Positions 44,886 to 57,408 of a stretch of DNA of 64,000 nucleotides are shown piece by piece. Position 1 is the first letter of the stretch. Each line of letters starts with the position of its first letter. The translations under genes and the position numbers were made by a program. Under the pieces are notes generated by a model. The model ran no database searches. It worked only from the letters and a program-made list of their open reading frames with translations, and was not told the origin of the DNA. The stretch lies in contig CATNEN010000003.1 in the NCBI GenBank assembly GCA_950097015.1, positions 9,963,501-10,027,500 of the forward strand, read 5' to 3'. This DNA is from Macrostomum hystrix. Its lineage: Eukaryota > Platyhelminthes > Macrostomidae.

Positions 44886-46538
44886 GCTAATAGAGCAGAC
44901 AAATACTCGTATTTTACCACACACACAGTAAGGTAAGCTAGGCACGGCATAGCCCACACTGCTGACTTGATGTCCTTGCCTTTCAACCAACTGTTTAGCC
45001 TGCCCTGCATAAAGAATTCAAATGTTGCCAATGGAGACACAAATTCTGAGCGATCCTATAGTTAATTATTAATGATTGACATACGAATTAGACCTATAGT
45101 ATTGAATTCTGCATGCAGCCTTATGCAGACAGAGCGTCCATAAGAAAGAACTGCATAAATAAGCCCATGCACTTGTGTTGTAAAATAGATAAAATTATAT
45201 CAGTCTGCATGTCTACATCAGGATCATCATAGCATTCGCCCATCATTCAATTGCCCTCAGTCAAGCGCCTTGATCCCGTTCAAAAGTACTCTTAATTATT
45301 ATCCTAAACCCAGTGCTCTGCATTTACTCAATTTTACTATAAGTTTCGAATCAAGACCCTAAAGTGCATATTTTTATATTTTCATATAAATTGTCTATAG
45401 CCTAGTTGTGCAAATTCTCAAAATCCCAATCCCATCATCCCCGTTTTTCCCCATATATACAGATCATTTAATCAGCGCGCGGCAAGGCTCGCTTGTATAT
45501 ATAGTGGTTGAGAGTCAAGGTCACGACTGAGTAGGAATTTTCCATCATCAATCACGCACTGGGTCCGTGAATTAATTTGACGCTATATGAAAATCTCGGA
45601 ACCTGGCTTAGATCATAGATGCACTCTCTTTAATGTCCCCATATATAGTTCGATCCTTTTAAATTTTGAAACATAACAGCAAATTAGTATCCAATCCTAC
45701 ACGGTAATTCAAATCCACTTCCTCATTGGTAGCCGTTGTACCAAAGTCCATAAGTTCGATTCCGTGTGGCGAGGCCACATTAATTCGGGACGCAGCCATT
45801 GATTTCGTGCAGTTTGCGCCCATGAGGGTCAACCCCCAATTAAGGCTAAGTGAAAATGTGTACTGCGTGACGATGAGAAAATCAGGCCAGATGTGTACAC
45901 CACTGTGAGTGAATTATCGGAGTGCATGATTGTAAAAAAATGCTCTGGATTCAGCGGAATAGGCAGAATGCACCACTTCCCACATCCCACAGCCCACACG
46001 TGCTAAGGGTCCAGCTATAGCCAGGGAGGGGGGCGGAAAGGGGGGCCGCGGCGCCCCTAATCTACTGACGAAACTGTGTGGCGCCCTATAGTACGAGTAT
46101 AATGGCGCCCCCTGGTATAGTTGCACGCCCTATATAGTCGTGGCACTGGCTGATACTATGGCTCCCACTGGTACGTTCCATGGCGCTCCCTGATAGTACA
46201 GTAGCGCCCCAAAGGCGCGGCCCCTAGACAAAATCCTGGACACTTGCTGCAGCTTGCAGAAATTAATTATAGTAGACTAATATAGTTCTTAATGTTCACG
46301 TTAGTTCAATGAACACCACCTATTCCTTCGATTCTTAGCTTCTCGATTCTCGAGTACTTAGTGTCAGTGAATGAAGTGCATTTTCGGATTGTTTCATTAA
46401 TTTTTTAGTTAAAGCTCACCGCTATACTCATGACGTTTGTCAGTAATGAAGTTTGAACAATTTCAAAATATTAATAAATGCGGAAGAGCAATGTCTGGTT
46501 ATTCTGTTTTACGAGCTAAATTAACGCATTAAATTCAC
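44886..46538. other. spacer with SINE-B remnant and GC-rich block
   Basis: A degraded SINE-B (+) spans about 45727-45995 (GTTCGATTCCGTGTGGCGAG, then GACGATGAGAAAATCAGGCC). A GC-rich block of repeated GGCGCCCC motifs follows at 46010-46215. No gene recognised. Confidence 0.6.
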
Positions 46539-46539
46539 A

Positions 46540-46945
46540 CTGTAATTAACACCCTTGTTTTCCAAAAACATCCCGAATATAACATGCAAAAGTTCGCATA
46601 TTTATCCTGCGATAACATGTTACCGTGTTACAGTTACATTATAATTTATTATAAACGTAATAATAAATTAAAAATTAAAAACACAATTTATATTAATGAA
46701 TACTTTCAGCAGCTTGAAATATAAGTCAAAATACTATAGATCGAAATGTAGAAATGTATAGAAATACTATAGAATACTATAGAATACTATAGAAATACAA
46801 TTTATACGTTTGCTTTCACGAATTACTTTCATAGAAATGCTCGCATTCTGTAACACGGTAACATGTTATCGCAGGATAAATATGCGAACTTTTGCATGTT
46901 ATATTCGGGATGTTTTTGAAAAAAACAGCCCTCGTAATTAAACTG
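46540..46945. mobile_element. fold-back / MITE-like element with about 70-bp inverted repeats
   Basis: AAAAACATCCCGAATATAAC... (46565-46634) is repeated as its reverse complement at 46852-46920 (CTGTAACACGGTAACATGTT...GGGATGTTTTT), essentially perfectly, with weaker pairing outside. The 215-bp centre is AT-rich, non-coding and holds short AATACTATAG repeats. No transposase; probably non-autonomous. Confidence 0.85.
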
Positions 46946-47624
46946 CACTAATATTACTTATTACATACTCGTACTAAACTATGACATTGATGGGGCTTTT
47001 GAGAAGGGTCTTCGTGTAAGAATATCATATGCGTTAAATACTGGTACGATAGGGCCAATTTTTTATTTGCATCGCTGCATGGCTAGTATTTATTTATGGT
47101 AAAGAAATAATGTTGTTGCGCTTGCGCATGATGCTGTGTCTACATTGTCTACTTTATCTCAGGACTATGCTAGCTAGGCCTATGATCCTAAATTAAAATT
47201 ACACTAGATTTACTTAAATTTTACACAATATTCCGCCATATGCAATGTCAAATAATATAAGCATTAGGGCATATTTCCTATTTTTTGTCAGCAAACAAAT
47301 TATCTAGGCAGGGGCGGCTAGGATTATGGCCTGTCTGGCCTAGGCCCCGGTTACTGTGATGTTGAACAAACACCTAAGCTATTTTTAACACCTTTCAAAG
47401 CCATCTTTTCTGAATCGAGGTATCAATTTCATACATAATAAATTGGCAAATTGCAATCTATGAGTTCCAATTTTAACCAAAAATTTCCCATATCTGTATC
47501 TTCTTATGCATATTTACTTCCTGTCCTTATTAAGGCCAATTGTTGTTATTAGGCCCTATAATCATATATCTGACATAATTGATCATTTGCTATGTTTGTT
47601 TTCACTTATAGGGCCTGTTTGTAC

Positions 47625-48069
47625 GGATCCTAGACACTTCGTCATCTTACAACTTCGTGATCTTACAACTTCGTCATCCACTTGGAAGGTAGGACACTTC
47701 ATCATCCAGCCAATTGGCATGCTTTAAAGTTTGGTCAGTTCGTCATCTACTAATGACAAATAAGCAATCAAGTTTGTCATCAATAAAGTGAGGGTGGGGT
47801 GGTGGGGCAGAGGTGTGAACACACTTCACATCTTAAAATGCCAAAAGAGGTGTCAAAACTGATTTCATTATAAGAGTTGAAAGAAAGGTGCCAACACAAT
47901 GTGAGGAGGTGCAGGGGAGGGGTGGTTCTGTTCTAACTTTGAAAACTTTTGTTTTATAGATGACAAAGTGTCCACAAGTCTAAGTCTCTTTGTCATCCAC
48001 CTTCTGAGATATTGGACAGATCGTCATCTGGATGACGAAGTTGTAAGATGACGAAGTGTCCAGGTACCA
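47625..48069. mobile_element. 445-bp MITE with terminal inverted repeats and 7-bp target-site duplication
   Basis: Ends GGATCCTAGACACTTCGTCA and, on the other strand, GGTACCTGGACACTTCGTCA pair for about 40 bp (continuing TCTTACAACTTCGTCATCC). Direct repeat TTTGTAC flanks both sides (47618-47624, 48070-48076). TTCGTCATC-type motifs recur subterminally. No coding capacity. Confidence 0.85.
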
Positions 48070-48589
48070 TTTGTACTAGGCCCTATGCATATAAATATAC
48101 ATACATACACATACATATATAGCTTACAAGCTAGATAACTTTCTAGTTCATAATTTCTGTAGGCCTAGTTGAACTATGACCAAATCAAAAGTTTTTATTA
48201 TCCTTTGCTTATTGTTATTTTAGCTACTAGGCCTAGCCTTATTATCTTTCATTTGATCTGATAGGCTAACAAAACATCTCAATTTAACACTTTTAGGTAA
48301 AACAAAATAAATATTTCAAAGAATTTTTGGCATATGCAATTTCTTAGAACATCTTTTTAGGTCTATTTGAAAAGCTATTCGTTTTTTTCAGAACACTCTT
48401 TAGGATATATTTTCCAAGACAATCCCACTTAATCAGATTAAGTTTTCTGAGCATATTATTTCTTTGGATTATGATTTTAATTCCTGCATTACTTTCTCAG
48501 AATATGTTTCCAAACAAAATATTTAAAGTAATAATGATTTAAAAAACAATTGTACTTTTTTGTCAGAACTACTTAAAAATTGGGTTAGG

Positions 48590-48768
48590 TTGCAGGGTGA
48601 AGTGCATTTTACACCATTGAGGACCAAGCTCCAAGGCACAGTGACAATGAGAAAGTCAGGGCAGATGAGTATACAAAGAATGTGTGTATGCTCAGGAGTC
48701 AGCAGAATGGGCAGAATAGGCCTAGCCTCCTTGCTGGCTGTAGGTCTAGTGTCACCTAATTATAATAT
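48590..48768 (+). mobile_element. SINE-B copy, 5'-truncated
   Basis: TTGCAGGGTGAAGTGCATTT through GACAATGAGAAAGTCAGGGC to GGTCTAGTGTCACC. It lies directly upstream of the MAT2B gene. Confidence 0.8.
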
Positions 48769-48831
48769 TGTATACCAGTGCTGACAGCCCATCTGAAATC
48801 ATTTTTTAGAGGTTGCACTATAAAAAACCTA

Positions 48832-50250
48832 ATGAAAAACTTTCAGGCGGCCCAACACACTCGCGTACTGATCACTGGCGCCTCCGGCCTACTTGGCCGA
48901 GCTGTCAATCACGAGCTGCAGCTGCACAAGGAACAATTCGAAACATTGGGCCTCTGCTTCTCTCGTCCAATCGAAGGCCTGACACAGTGCGATCTGACTT
49001 CCATTGAAGACACTCTGGGCATTGTGACACAGTTCAAGCCGCATCTCATTGTGCATTGCGCTGCTGAGCGCCGCCCTGACATTGTCGAGCGACAGCCAGA
49101 GAGGGCAAAGCAGCTCAACGATGGCGCCACCGAGCGGTTGTGTCAGCTGGCTGAAGAGGTCGGCGCTGTCTTGCTATTCATCAGCACCGACTATGTGTTC
49201 GATGGCAAAAATCCGCCTTACGCCGAGGATAGCAAGCCGTCACCGTTGAATGCTTACGGCGAGAGTAAGGCTAGGTAAGGCGATTGAGCTGTGCTCATTC
49301 ATAATCTGGGGTGTGCTCATTCATAATCTACTGGAGTGTGCTCATTCATAATCTACTGGAGTGTGCTCATTCATAATCTACTGGAGTGTGCTCATTCATA
49401 ATCTGGGGTGTGCTCATTCATAATCTACTGGAGTGTGCTCATTCATAATCTACTGGAGTGTGCTCATTCATAATCTACTGGAGTGTGCTCATTCATAATC
49501 TACTGGGGTGTGCTCATTCATAATCTACTGGAGTGTGCTCATTCATAATCTACTGGGGTGTGCTCATTCATAATCTACTGGAGTGTGCTCATTCATAATC
49601 TACTGGAGTGTGCTCATTCATAATCTACTGGAGTGTGCTCATTCATAATCTACTGGGGTGTGCTCATTCATAATCTACTGGAGTGTGCTCATTCATAATC
49701 TACTAAAGTGTGCTCATCCATAATCTCCTACCAAAGAGTGCTCATTCATAATCTACTGGAGCGTGCTTATCTTTCCAGGTGTGAGCAGGAGGTACTTCGC
49801 CGTCCCCGCAACCTAGTTCTGCGTGTGCCAGTTCTCTACGGCGAGACAGCGGACGTGAATGAGTCAGCTGTCACTTGCCTGTTCACCCTGGTGAAGGCTA
49901 GAGTACCATGCTTATTAGATCACATAGCTAAGCGTTATCCAACCCATTGCGCTGATGTAGCCAATGTCATTCGTGACCTGTCAATTAGCCTGAGTCGCAT
50001 TCCAGGTGGAGTGTATCATTTCAGCGCCAACGAATGCATGACCAAGTATGAGATTGGTCTAGCCATGGGCCGTGTGTTTGGCTTGCCTACTGAGCACGTC
50101 GCACCCCAGATTGGGCCAGATCCCAGTGCCACGATGCGCCCAGTCGATGCTCATCTCACATGCAACAAGCTAGAATCTATTCTTGGCGGCTCTCTGAACT
50201 GTCGACCATTTGAAGATGGCATCAAGCAGTGCCTAGCCAAGTTTGTTTAA
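48832..50250 (+). CDS. MAT2B: methionine adenosyltransferase 2 regulatory subunit beta
   Basis: Two exons, 48832-49274 and 49779-50250 (304 aa). It is an atypical short-chain dehydrogenase/RmlD-like fold with an NAD(P)-binding glycine motif (VLITGASGLLGRAV, residues about 12-25), HCAAERRPDIVE, FISTDYVFDGKNPPY, YGESK (the remnant YxxxK) and HFSANECMTKYEI. MAT2B binds the catalytic MAT2A subunit and tunes S-adenosylmethionine synthesis. The start is uncertain: ATG 48832 lies just before a good acceptor (CTTTCAG ending at 48846), so the true 5' end may be an upstream exon or a trans-spliced leader site. The single intron is almost pure minisatellite. Confidence 0.9.
49292..49765. repeat. 25-bp minisatellite filling the MAT2B intron
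   Basis: About 18 copies of TACTGGAGTGTGCTCATTCA plus TAATC. The array starts about 15 bp after the splice donor and ends about 15 bp before the acceptor. Confidence 0.95.
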
Positions 50251-50852
50251 CAATTGGCTTAAAAGCTTTGAGGAATAATAGTCTAGAAGCTTTATAGTGA
50301 CCAAAATCATTATCGTTTTTTCCTAGCAACTCTCCATTCTCTCGGCCAAACGTGCAAAACACAAAAAACGTGACGAAAGTTTCTCATGAAGTGCTTTTTC
50401 ACTTTTTATCACCAATCCACTATTTACACCACTATCTAATTGTTTATCTACGAGTATATTTATTACACAAATCGTTGGTTCGCGTTTGTTATCGGCCATC
50501 AAATACGTAGCTAAAAATCACACATTTAACACATTAAACCGGTAAAGGAAATTTATATTTCCCATTTTTCAATTATTTTTTTGTAAGAAATCCAACAGCT
50601 TTTTCTTAATAAAATATTCTGTAATTCCAGTGATCTGGTAGAAAAGCTTGAAAATAATATTCAGCATTATCTAGCCATTGATAAACAAATGAAATCATGC
50701 AAAACTATATCTTCGATTCTCATGTTTTCAATCTTGGCTGGCAATAGAAACTTGTAGTTTGGCAGTTTATTTCCGTTATTGATATTGATAAATTGGCTAA
50801 GCCTAAATGTCTTGTACTTATTTTTTTATCATTATTTTTGCATCTGGCTTGG
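50251..50852. other. AT-rich spacer
   Basis: 3' flank of MAT2B; no further feature recognised. Confidence 0.5.
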
Positions 50853-51105
50853 GTTGGGTGTTCGAACGGTCTAACGCTTTTGTCTCTCTTACTAAGGCCG
50901 TGAGCTCGAATCCGCAGCGAGGCCACAATAAATTGGGGCGCAGCCGCGGAGAGAAGGCTTGGCGGCTGATATTGCAATTTACGCCTTTGAAGGCCAATCT
51001 CCGAGGTACAGTGAGAGTGTACAGTGTCTGAAGATGAGAAAGTCAGGGCAGATGTACACCTGTGTGGTGCTTAAGAATATGGAGCCAGTGGAATGAGCAG
51101 AATCC
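50853..51105 (+). mobile_element. SINE-B copy with tRNA-like head
   Basis: Head region GGGTGTTCGAACGGTCTAAC, then GTGAGCTCGAATCCGCAGCG; body to GCAGATGTACACCTGTGTGG. 3' truncated. Confidence 0.82.
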
Positions 51106-51149
51106 GAAAATGTATTGTATATCTTCAGGTGCCTGTAATTGCCACCCTT

Positions 51150-51740
51150 GTTTTACAGGTGTCATATATCTCCACTCTAATCCTTCAGGTGTCATATATC
51201 CCCACTCCAATCCTTCAGGTCTCATATATCCCCAGTCTAATTCTTCAGGTGTCATATCTCCACTCTAATCCTTCAGGTGTCATATCTCCACTCTAATCCT
51301 TCAGGTGTCATATCTCCACTCTAATCCTTCAGGTGTCATATCTCCACTCTAATCCTTCAGGTGTCATATCTCCAGTCTAATCCTTCAGGTGTCATATCTC
51401 CACTCTAATCCTTCAGGTGTCATATATCACCACTCTAATCCTTCAGGTGTCATATATCACCAGTCTAATCCTTCAGGTGTCATATCTCCACTCTAATCCT
51501 TCAGGTGTCATATATCACCAGTCTAATCCTTCAGGTGTCATATATCCCCAGTCTAATCCTTCAGGTGTCATATATCTCCACCCTAATCCTTCAGGTGTCA
51601 TTTGTCATTCTGGTGTCATATTTCTCTCCTAATCCTTAGGTGTCATTCATTTCTACCCTAATCCCTAGGTGTCATGCATTTCTACCCTAATCCCTAGGTG
51701 TCATTCATTTCTACCCTAATCCTTCAGCTGTCATTCCCTA
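51150..51740. repeat. 28-bp minisatellite, about 21 copies
   Basis: Unit AGGTGTCATATCTCCACTCT plus AATCCTTC, with length variants (ATATATC), decaying at the right edge. Intergenic between MAT2B and the sirtuin. Each unit contains a CAGGTGT string resembling a splice donor. Confidence 0.95.
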
Positions 51741-51997
51741 AGCCTTCAGGAGTAATTTCTACCCAAAATTCTTTAGGTGTCAAACGTCAACCTACATTTT
51801 TAGTTTAAGGCAAGTTTTCAGAAGCATTCAGTGGTCAGATCGAGCTGATCATATCATGTATTAAAAATAGCGTTTTAATTAATTGAAAATTAAATTAAAA
51901 TGTTGTCGAAAAAAGTCAGAATAGCTATTATAAAGGCAGAAACGTAAGAAATAAGTGTTAGGAGCAACAGTAAGTAAAAAAAGTCCGATTGCTCAAA

Positions 51998-54900
51998 TCA
52001 CAGTCCCTCGCGGCTCCACTGACTGAGCTGCGGATCGTACAGCATCACAATTGGCTGCTGAGTATATTGACACGGCTCCTGCAAGCTCAATGTCAAGCTA
52101 TAGTTCGGCTCTCCGTAGTGACCCATGAAGGTCATGTCTAGAATCACCTGGCAGGGCAGTTGCTGAAGGCCAACATCGAAACTTGTAGCCTGAGCGCAGG
52201 TGTGATTGTCGAACTCAGCCAGACAGGATTTTGTTGATCTCATATTCTTATCTTCGGTAGTCTGAACTAGCTGTCTAACTGTCAGACGTTGGAATACTGT
52301 TGCTGGGGTGTTGTCCACTTCTACACAGGCGAAACTGGCCATGGCCTGCTGATCTCTATGACCGATTACTACGCGAAGTCGACGCTGCAGACGCCAGGCG
52401 GGCACGTCAACACCGAGGCGTTGACAGACGCGAGTCATGAGCTGGTCAGTGCGGCCGAATATACGAAGACTGCACAGCCGATCTAAGGGAGTGGTCTGAC
52501 AGGGGTCAGGGATGGTGTCTGATCTCTTGTCATCAACTCTGATCTCTCTTGTAAGCTCCCCTTGTCCGGCTACTTTGTCTAGCCATTTCTTCCCGTCATC
52601 CCTTATCATTTCTCCCGTCATCCCTTATCATTTCTCCCGTCATCCCTTATCATTTCTTCCCGTCATCCCTTATCATTTCTCCTGTCATCTCATCAATTCT
52701 CCTGCCAATCTCTAATCATTTCTCCTGTCATCTCTCATCATTTCTCCTGTCATCTCTTATCAATTCTCCTGTCATCCCTTATCATTTCTCCTGTCATCTC
52801 TCATGATTTCTCCTGTCATCTCTTATCAATTCTCCTGTCATCCCTTATCATTTCTCCTGTCATCTTTTATCATTTCTCCTGTCATCTCTTATCAATTCTC
52901 CTGTCATCTCTCATCATTTCTCCTGTCATCTCTTATCATTTCTCCTGTCATCTCTTATCAATTCTCCTGTCATCTCTCATCATTTCTCCTGTCATCTCTC
53001 ATCATTTCTCCTGTCATCTCTTATCAATGCGCCTGTCATCCCTTATCATTTCTCCTGTCATCCCTTATCGATTCTCCTGTCATCTCTCATCATCTCTCCT
53101 GTCATCTCTTATCAATTCTCCTGTCATCTCTTATCAATTCTCCTGTCATCTCTAATTATTTCTCCTGTCATCTCATTAATTCTCCTGCCAATCTCTTATC
53201 AATTCTCCTGTCATTTCTTATCAATTCTCCTGTCATCTCTCATCATTTCTCCTGTCATCTCTTATCAATTCTCCTGTCATCTCTTATCAATTCTCCTGTC
53301 ATCTCTCATCATCTCTCCTGTCATCTCTTATCAATTCTCCTGTCATCTCTCATCATCTCTCCTGTCATCTCTTATCAATTCTCCTGTCATCTCTTATCAA
53401 TTCTCCTGTCATCCCTTATCATTTCTCCTGTCATCTCTTATCAATTCTCCTGTCATCTCTTATCATTTCTCCTGTCATCTCTTATCAATTCTCCTGTCAT
53501 CTCTCATCATTTCTCCTGTCATCTCTCATCATCTCTCCTGTCATCTCTTATCAATGCGCCAGTCATCCCTTATCATTTCTCCTGTCATCCCTTATCGATT
53601 CTCCTGTCATCCCTTATCATTTCTCCTGTCATCTCTTATCATTTCTCCTGTCATCTCTTATCAATTCTCCTGTCATCTCTCATCATTTCTCCTGTCATCT
53701 CTCATCATCTCTCCTGTCATCCCTTATCGATTCTCCTGTCATCTCTCATCATCTCTCCTGTCATCTCTTATCAATTCTCCTGTCATCTCTTATCAATTCT
53801 CCTGTCATCTCTAATCATTTCTCCTGTCATCTCATCAATTCTCCTGCCAATCTCTAATCATTTCTCATGTCATTTCTCATCATTTCTCCTGTCATCTCTT
53901 ATCAATGCGCCTGTCATCCCTTATCATTTCTCCTGTCATCCCTTATCGATTCTCCTGTCATCTCTCATCATCTCTCCTGTCATCTCTTATCAATTCTCCT
54001 GTCATCTCTTATCAATTCTCCTGTCATCCCTTATCATTTCTCCTGTCATCTCTTATCAATTCTCCTGTCATCTCTCATCATTTCTCCTGTCATCTCTTAT
54101 CAATTCTCCTGTCATCTCTTATCAGTTCTCCTGTCATCTCTCATCATCTCTCCTGTCATCTCTTATCAATTCTCCTGTCATCTCTTATCAATTCTCCCGT
54201 CATCCCTTATCATTTCTCCCGTCATCTCTTATCAATTCTCCTGCCCATCTCTAATCATTTCTCCTGTCATCTCATCAATTCTCCTGCCAATCTCTAATCA
54301 TTTCTCCTGTCATCTCTCATCATTTCTCCTGTCATCTCATCAATTCTCCTGCCAATCTCTAATCATTTCTCCTGTCATCTCTCATCATTTCTCCTGTCAT
54401 CTCTTATCAATTCTCCTGTCATCCCTTATCATTTCTCCTGTCATCTCTCATCATTTCTCCTGTCATCTCTCATCATTTCTCCTGTCATCTCTCATCATTT
54501 CTCCTGTCATCTCTCATCATTTCTCCTGTCATCTCTTATCAATGCGCCTGTCATCCCTTATCATTTCTCCTGTCATCCCTTATCGATTCTCCTGTCATCT
54601 CTCATCATCTCTCCTGTCATCTCTTATCAATTCTCCTGCCCATCTCTCATCATTTCTCCTGTAATCTCTCATCATTTCTCCTGTCATCTCTTATCAATGC
54701 GCCTGTCATCCCTTATCAATTCTCCTGCCAATCTCTAATCATTTCTCCTGTCATCTCTCATAATTTCTCCTGTCATCTCTTATCAATGCGCCTGTCATCT
54801 CTCATAATTTCTCCTGTCATCTCTTATCAATTCTCCTGTCATCTCTTATCAATTCTCCTGTCATCTCTTATCAATTTTCCTGTCATCTCTCATAATTTCT

Positions 54901-56590
54901 CTTGTCATCTCTCATCATTTCTCCTGTCATCCCTTATCAATGCGCCTGTCATCCCTTATCAATTATCCTGTCATCTCTCATCATTTCTCCTGTCATCTCT
55001 TATCAATTCTCGTGTCATCTCATCTAAATTGCTCTCATATATCTTCCAATCTCATTAGAAATTGTCTGTGGCATGTGTCACAACCCATCACTGTCTATTC
55101 GGGTCTCACCTGCAGATTGCAGATGACCAATTTGGCGCCATGTTTGGCCCCCTCCTCGGGCATGTTGGCAGCCGGTGTGACAGTCAGGGAGGAGCCCAGA
55201 CACAGCACCAGATCAGCCGAATTGCAGTGCTCAAATCCCATCTCCATGGGTTTCTGAGGCAGAGATTCGCCGAAATTCACCACGCTGTCCAACAGCGGAC
55301 CTCGGCACGCCGGACAAGCCCTTCCAGTCCTGTGCTCGTGTACGTGTCCGCCCGTGCGCACGTGAAAATCTCGCAGATATTGTCGCTTACAGTTGGCGCA
55401 AAACTCCAGATTTGTGTTGCCATGCAGTTCGGCCAGTTTGTCAGGCGGAAAGCCGGACCTGCGGTGCAGGCCGTCACAGTTCTGACTAATTAGCAGCTTC
55501 AGATAGCCGGTTGACTCCAAGGCCACCAGAGCCATGTGGGTCGGTGTTGGCAAGGCGCTGGTTGTGCTGACTCCGCGCGGGGCCTCCCGGCCCTGGGCCC
55601 GCCTCGTCCAGACGCCGTCTGGTCCGCGAAAGTCCGGAATGCCTGCCGCGGATTGTTAATTGATGGATTTATGATCATTCACAATGTGATTAAAAGCTCG
55701 TTCACATTACCGGGAGGCTGAGACGCACGATTTTACACTATTTTAAATGACCGTTCATTCAGATAATAATTGATTACACCTGTCACAATCGAAACAGATG
55801 TGAGGCAGCTATTGCGCGGCGCATCTGAAGGCTGCGTACGGCTGCTCCAGTCCATGGACACAACCACTCTCAATTATCCCCAGTTAATGCTGGTTCCCAT
55901 TTAACAGCTGGGTAAACTTTAGCAACGCAGAGTTAAGTGTCTTGCTAAAAGACACAAATTGGTCCAGTGGAGTCCGGAATCGAACCCTCGACCTTCAAGT
56001 CGTTAGTCAGACGCTCTAACCACTTGGCTACAATCCCCTGGACTGACTACACAGTCAGTCCGTGGACTGTGTAGGGGGGGACGCCACGTCCACCCGAATT
56101 TCTACTCCAGCTGATATTCCAGTGGAGTCGGGAATCGAACCTCCGACCTTCAAGTCGTGAGTCTGAGGCTCTAACCACTATAAGCTACAACATCAAATAC
56201 ATGCATACAAAAACGAGTTATTAGAATGCAGCGTTAACGAACGCCTTTAACGCGTCAGACTCACACGCAACAAAGGCCCTGAGCTCGATTCCGCAGCGAG
56301 GCCACATTCAGCAGCGGAGTGGAAGAGAAGGCTTGGGGACTTGTTGTGCAATTCAAGCCCATCTTGAACCCTCAATAGTGAAACCTCCAGTAATTTTATG
56401 TTTTGAAACATATCGGCAAAAGAAAATATGATTTACCAGCCGAAGTGCTAATACCAGCGCCAGTAAATGCCACAAAGTGCTTTGAATTGCGTATCATTTC
56501 TGCCAGCTGATCGGCCTGCTTATTGAGAACCTCATCGGTTGAGTCGCGTTCTCTCAACTGCTCAGGATCTGTGTGAGCACTGAATGCCAT
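51998..56590 (-). CDS. class IV (SIRT6/SIRT7-type) sirtuin, NAD-dependent deacylase
   Basis: Three exons in phase: 56590-56437, 55642-55110 and 52495-51998 (394 aa). Sirtuin core: GAGIST and GIPDFRGPDGVW (NAD binding, from about residue 43), SQNCDGLH, LHGN with the catalytic His, zinc pairs CANC and CPAC, and CLGSSL followed by LVICNLQ. Exon 3 continues with LRIFGRTD. QNCD resembles SIRT7, while PDFRGP and PTHMALVALE resemble SIRT6. It may be an invertebrate class IV lineage, so no symbol is given. A C-terminal region of about 130 residues, probably beta-rich (PIVMLYDPQLSQW), has no recognised domain. Likely nuclear chromatin deacylase. Intron 2 is mostly minisatellite. Confidence 0.88.
52598..55020. 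repeat. 22-bp minisatellite, about 110 copies, in sirtuin intron 2
   Basis: Unit TCTCCTGTCATCTCTTATCA plus AT, with CCC, CTCAT and GCG variants. At 2.4 kb it is the largest array in the window. Block duplication is visible through recurring ATCAATGCGCC variants (53025, 53550, 53905, 54540, 54695, 54785, 54940). Confidence 0.96.
55770..56195 (-). mobile_element. two adjacent SINE-A copies
   Basis: One nearly full copy (55770-56037) and a second lacking its middle (56038-56195), head to tail on the minus strand. Both have clear box B regions (GGAATCGAACC). They lie in sirtuin intron 1. Confidence 0.85.
56225..56372 (+). mobile_element. SINE-B 5' fragment
   Basis: A head-containing fragment (CCTGAGCTCGATTCCGCAGC) ending after AGAAGGCTTGGGGACTTG. 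Sirtuin intron 1. Confidence 0.75.
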
Positions 56591-57408
56591 GTCTGCGGCT
56601 TTGTCAGTTCGTTGCTTGCTATGGTGGCTATACTTGATTTTATTTGAGTTCTCAAGCCCTTTGCTCTCAGCGCTGTCCCTACCCTAGTAAATAAATAGGG
56701 CTCTGCGTGGCCATTGCGCCAGTGTGAGTCAGTCCTCGCGTCCACGTAGCTAATGCGTAATTTTCTTATACACGCCAAGCCAAAGAGATAGACAGGGAAA
56801 TAATGTGTACACTTATGGCTATTTTTAGAATTGCTGGCTGTGCATCATAAACCCATGTACTCTACTCACCTGTATAGACAAGGCAGGTAACCGTTTCTCT
56901 TGCTTAATCTCACTCAAACATAGGTTTAAAAGAGTCGCGCTTAAAGACGAAAAATATTTTGCGTGGTCTGGGAATCGAACTCCCGACCTCCAGGTCTATA
57001 ATTTTCTCTGCATCATTCTCAATACAGATTTCGATTATATGTTCTAAATACCCAAGAAAATAATAGAGAAATTTGAGAATAGAATAATAGAAAATGAAAA
57101 TGTGGGCCAGTTTGTGTACAACTATACAGTCCGTGGACTGGGTGCTTATTTTAGGCTGAGGTTCGAACTCTGGACCTCTGGGTCTAGAATATAAAACTGA
57201 AGGTACCGCGAGGTACCTAAAAACTGGTGAAAAAAACACTTTTAACGTAATGAATTCAAATCACATAAAAAATCGTAATTTCAGAATTTCTATTTCGAAT
57301 TATGAACTCATGTAGCCGATAATTAAAATTTGCCGATATGTATCGAAATAAACAAATAAGCAAAGCTACAGTTAGTAAAAGTCTTCATGATCAAAAGACA
57401 CACAGGGC
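56591..57408. other. spacer between sirtuin and quinone oxidoreductase genes
   Basis: Short SINE-A-like scraps only: box B-like GGGAATCGAACTCCCGACCT at 56969 and the altered core CAGTCCGTGGACTG at 57127. No gene. Confidence 0.55.

Noticed and set aside
52803-54664. 483-codon ORF over the 22-bp array
   Set aside because: Intronic minisatellite of the sirtuin gene; opposite strand to the gene and purely repetitive.
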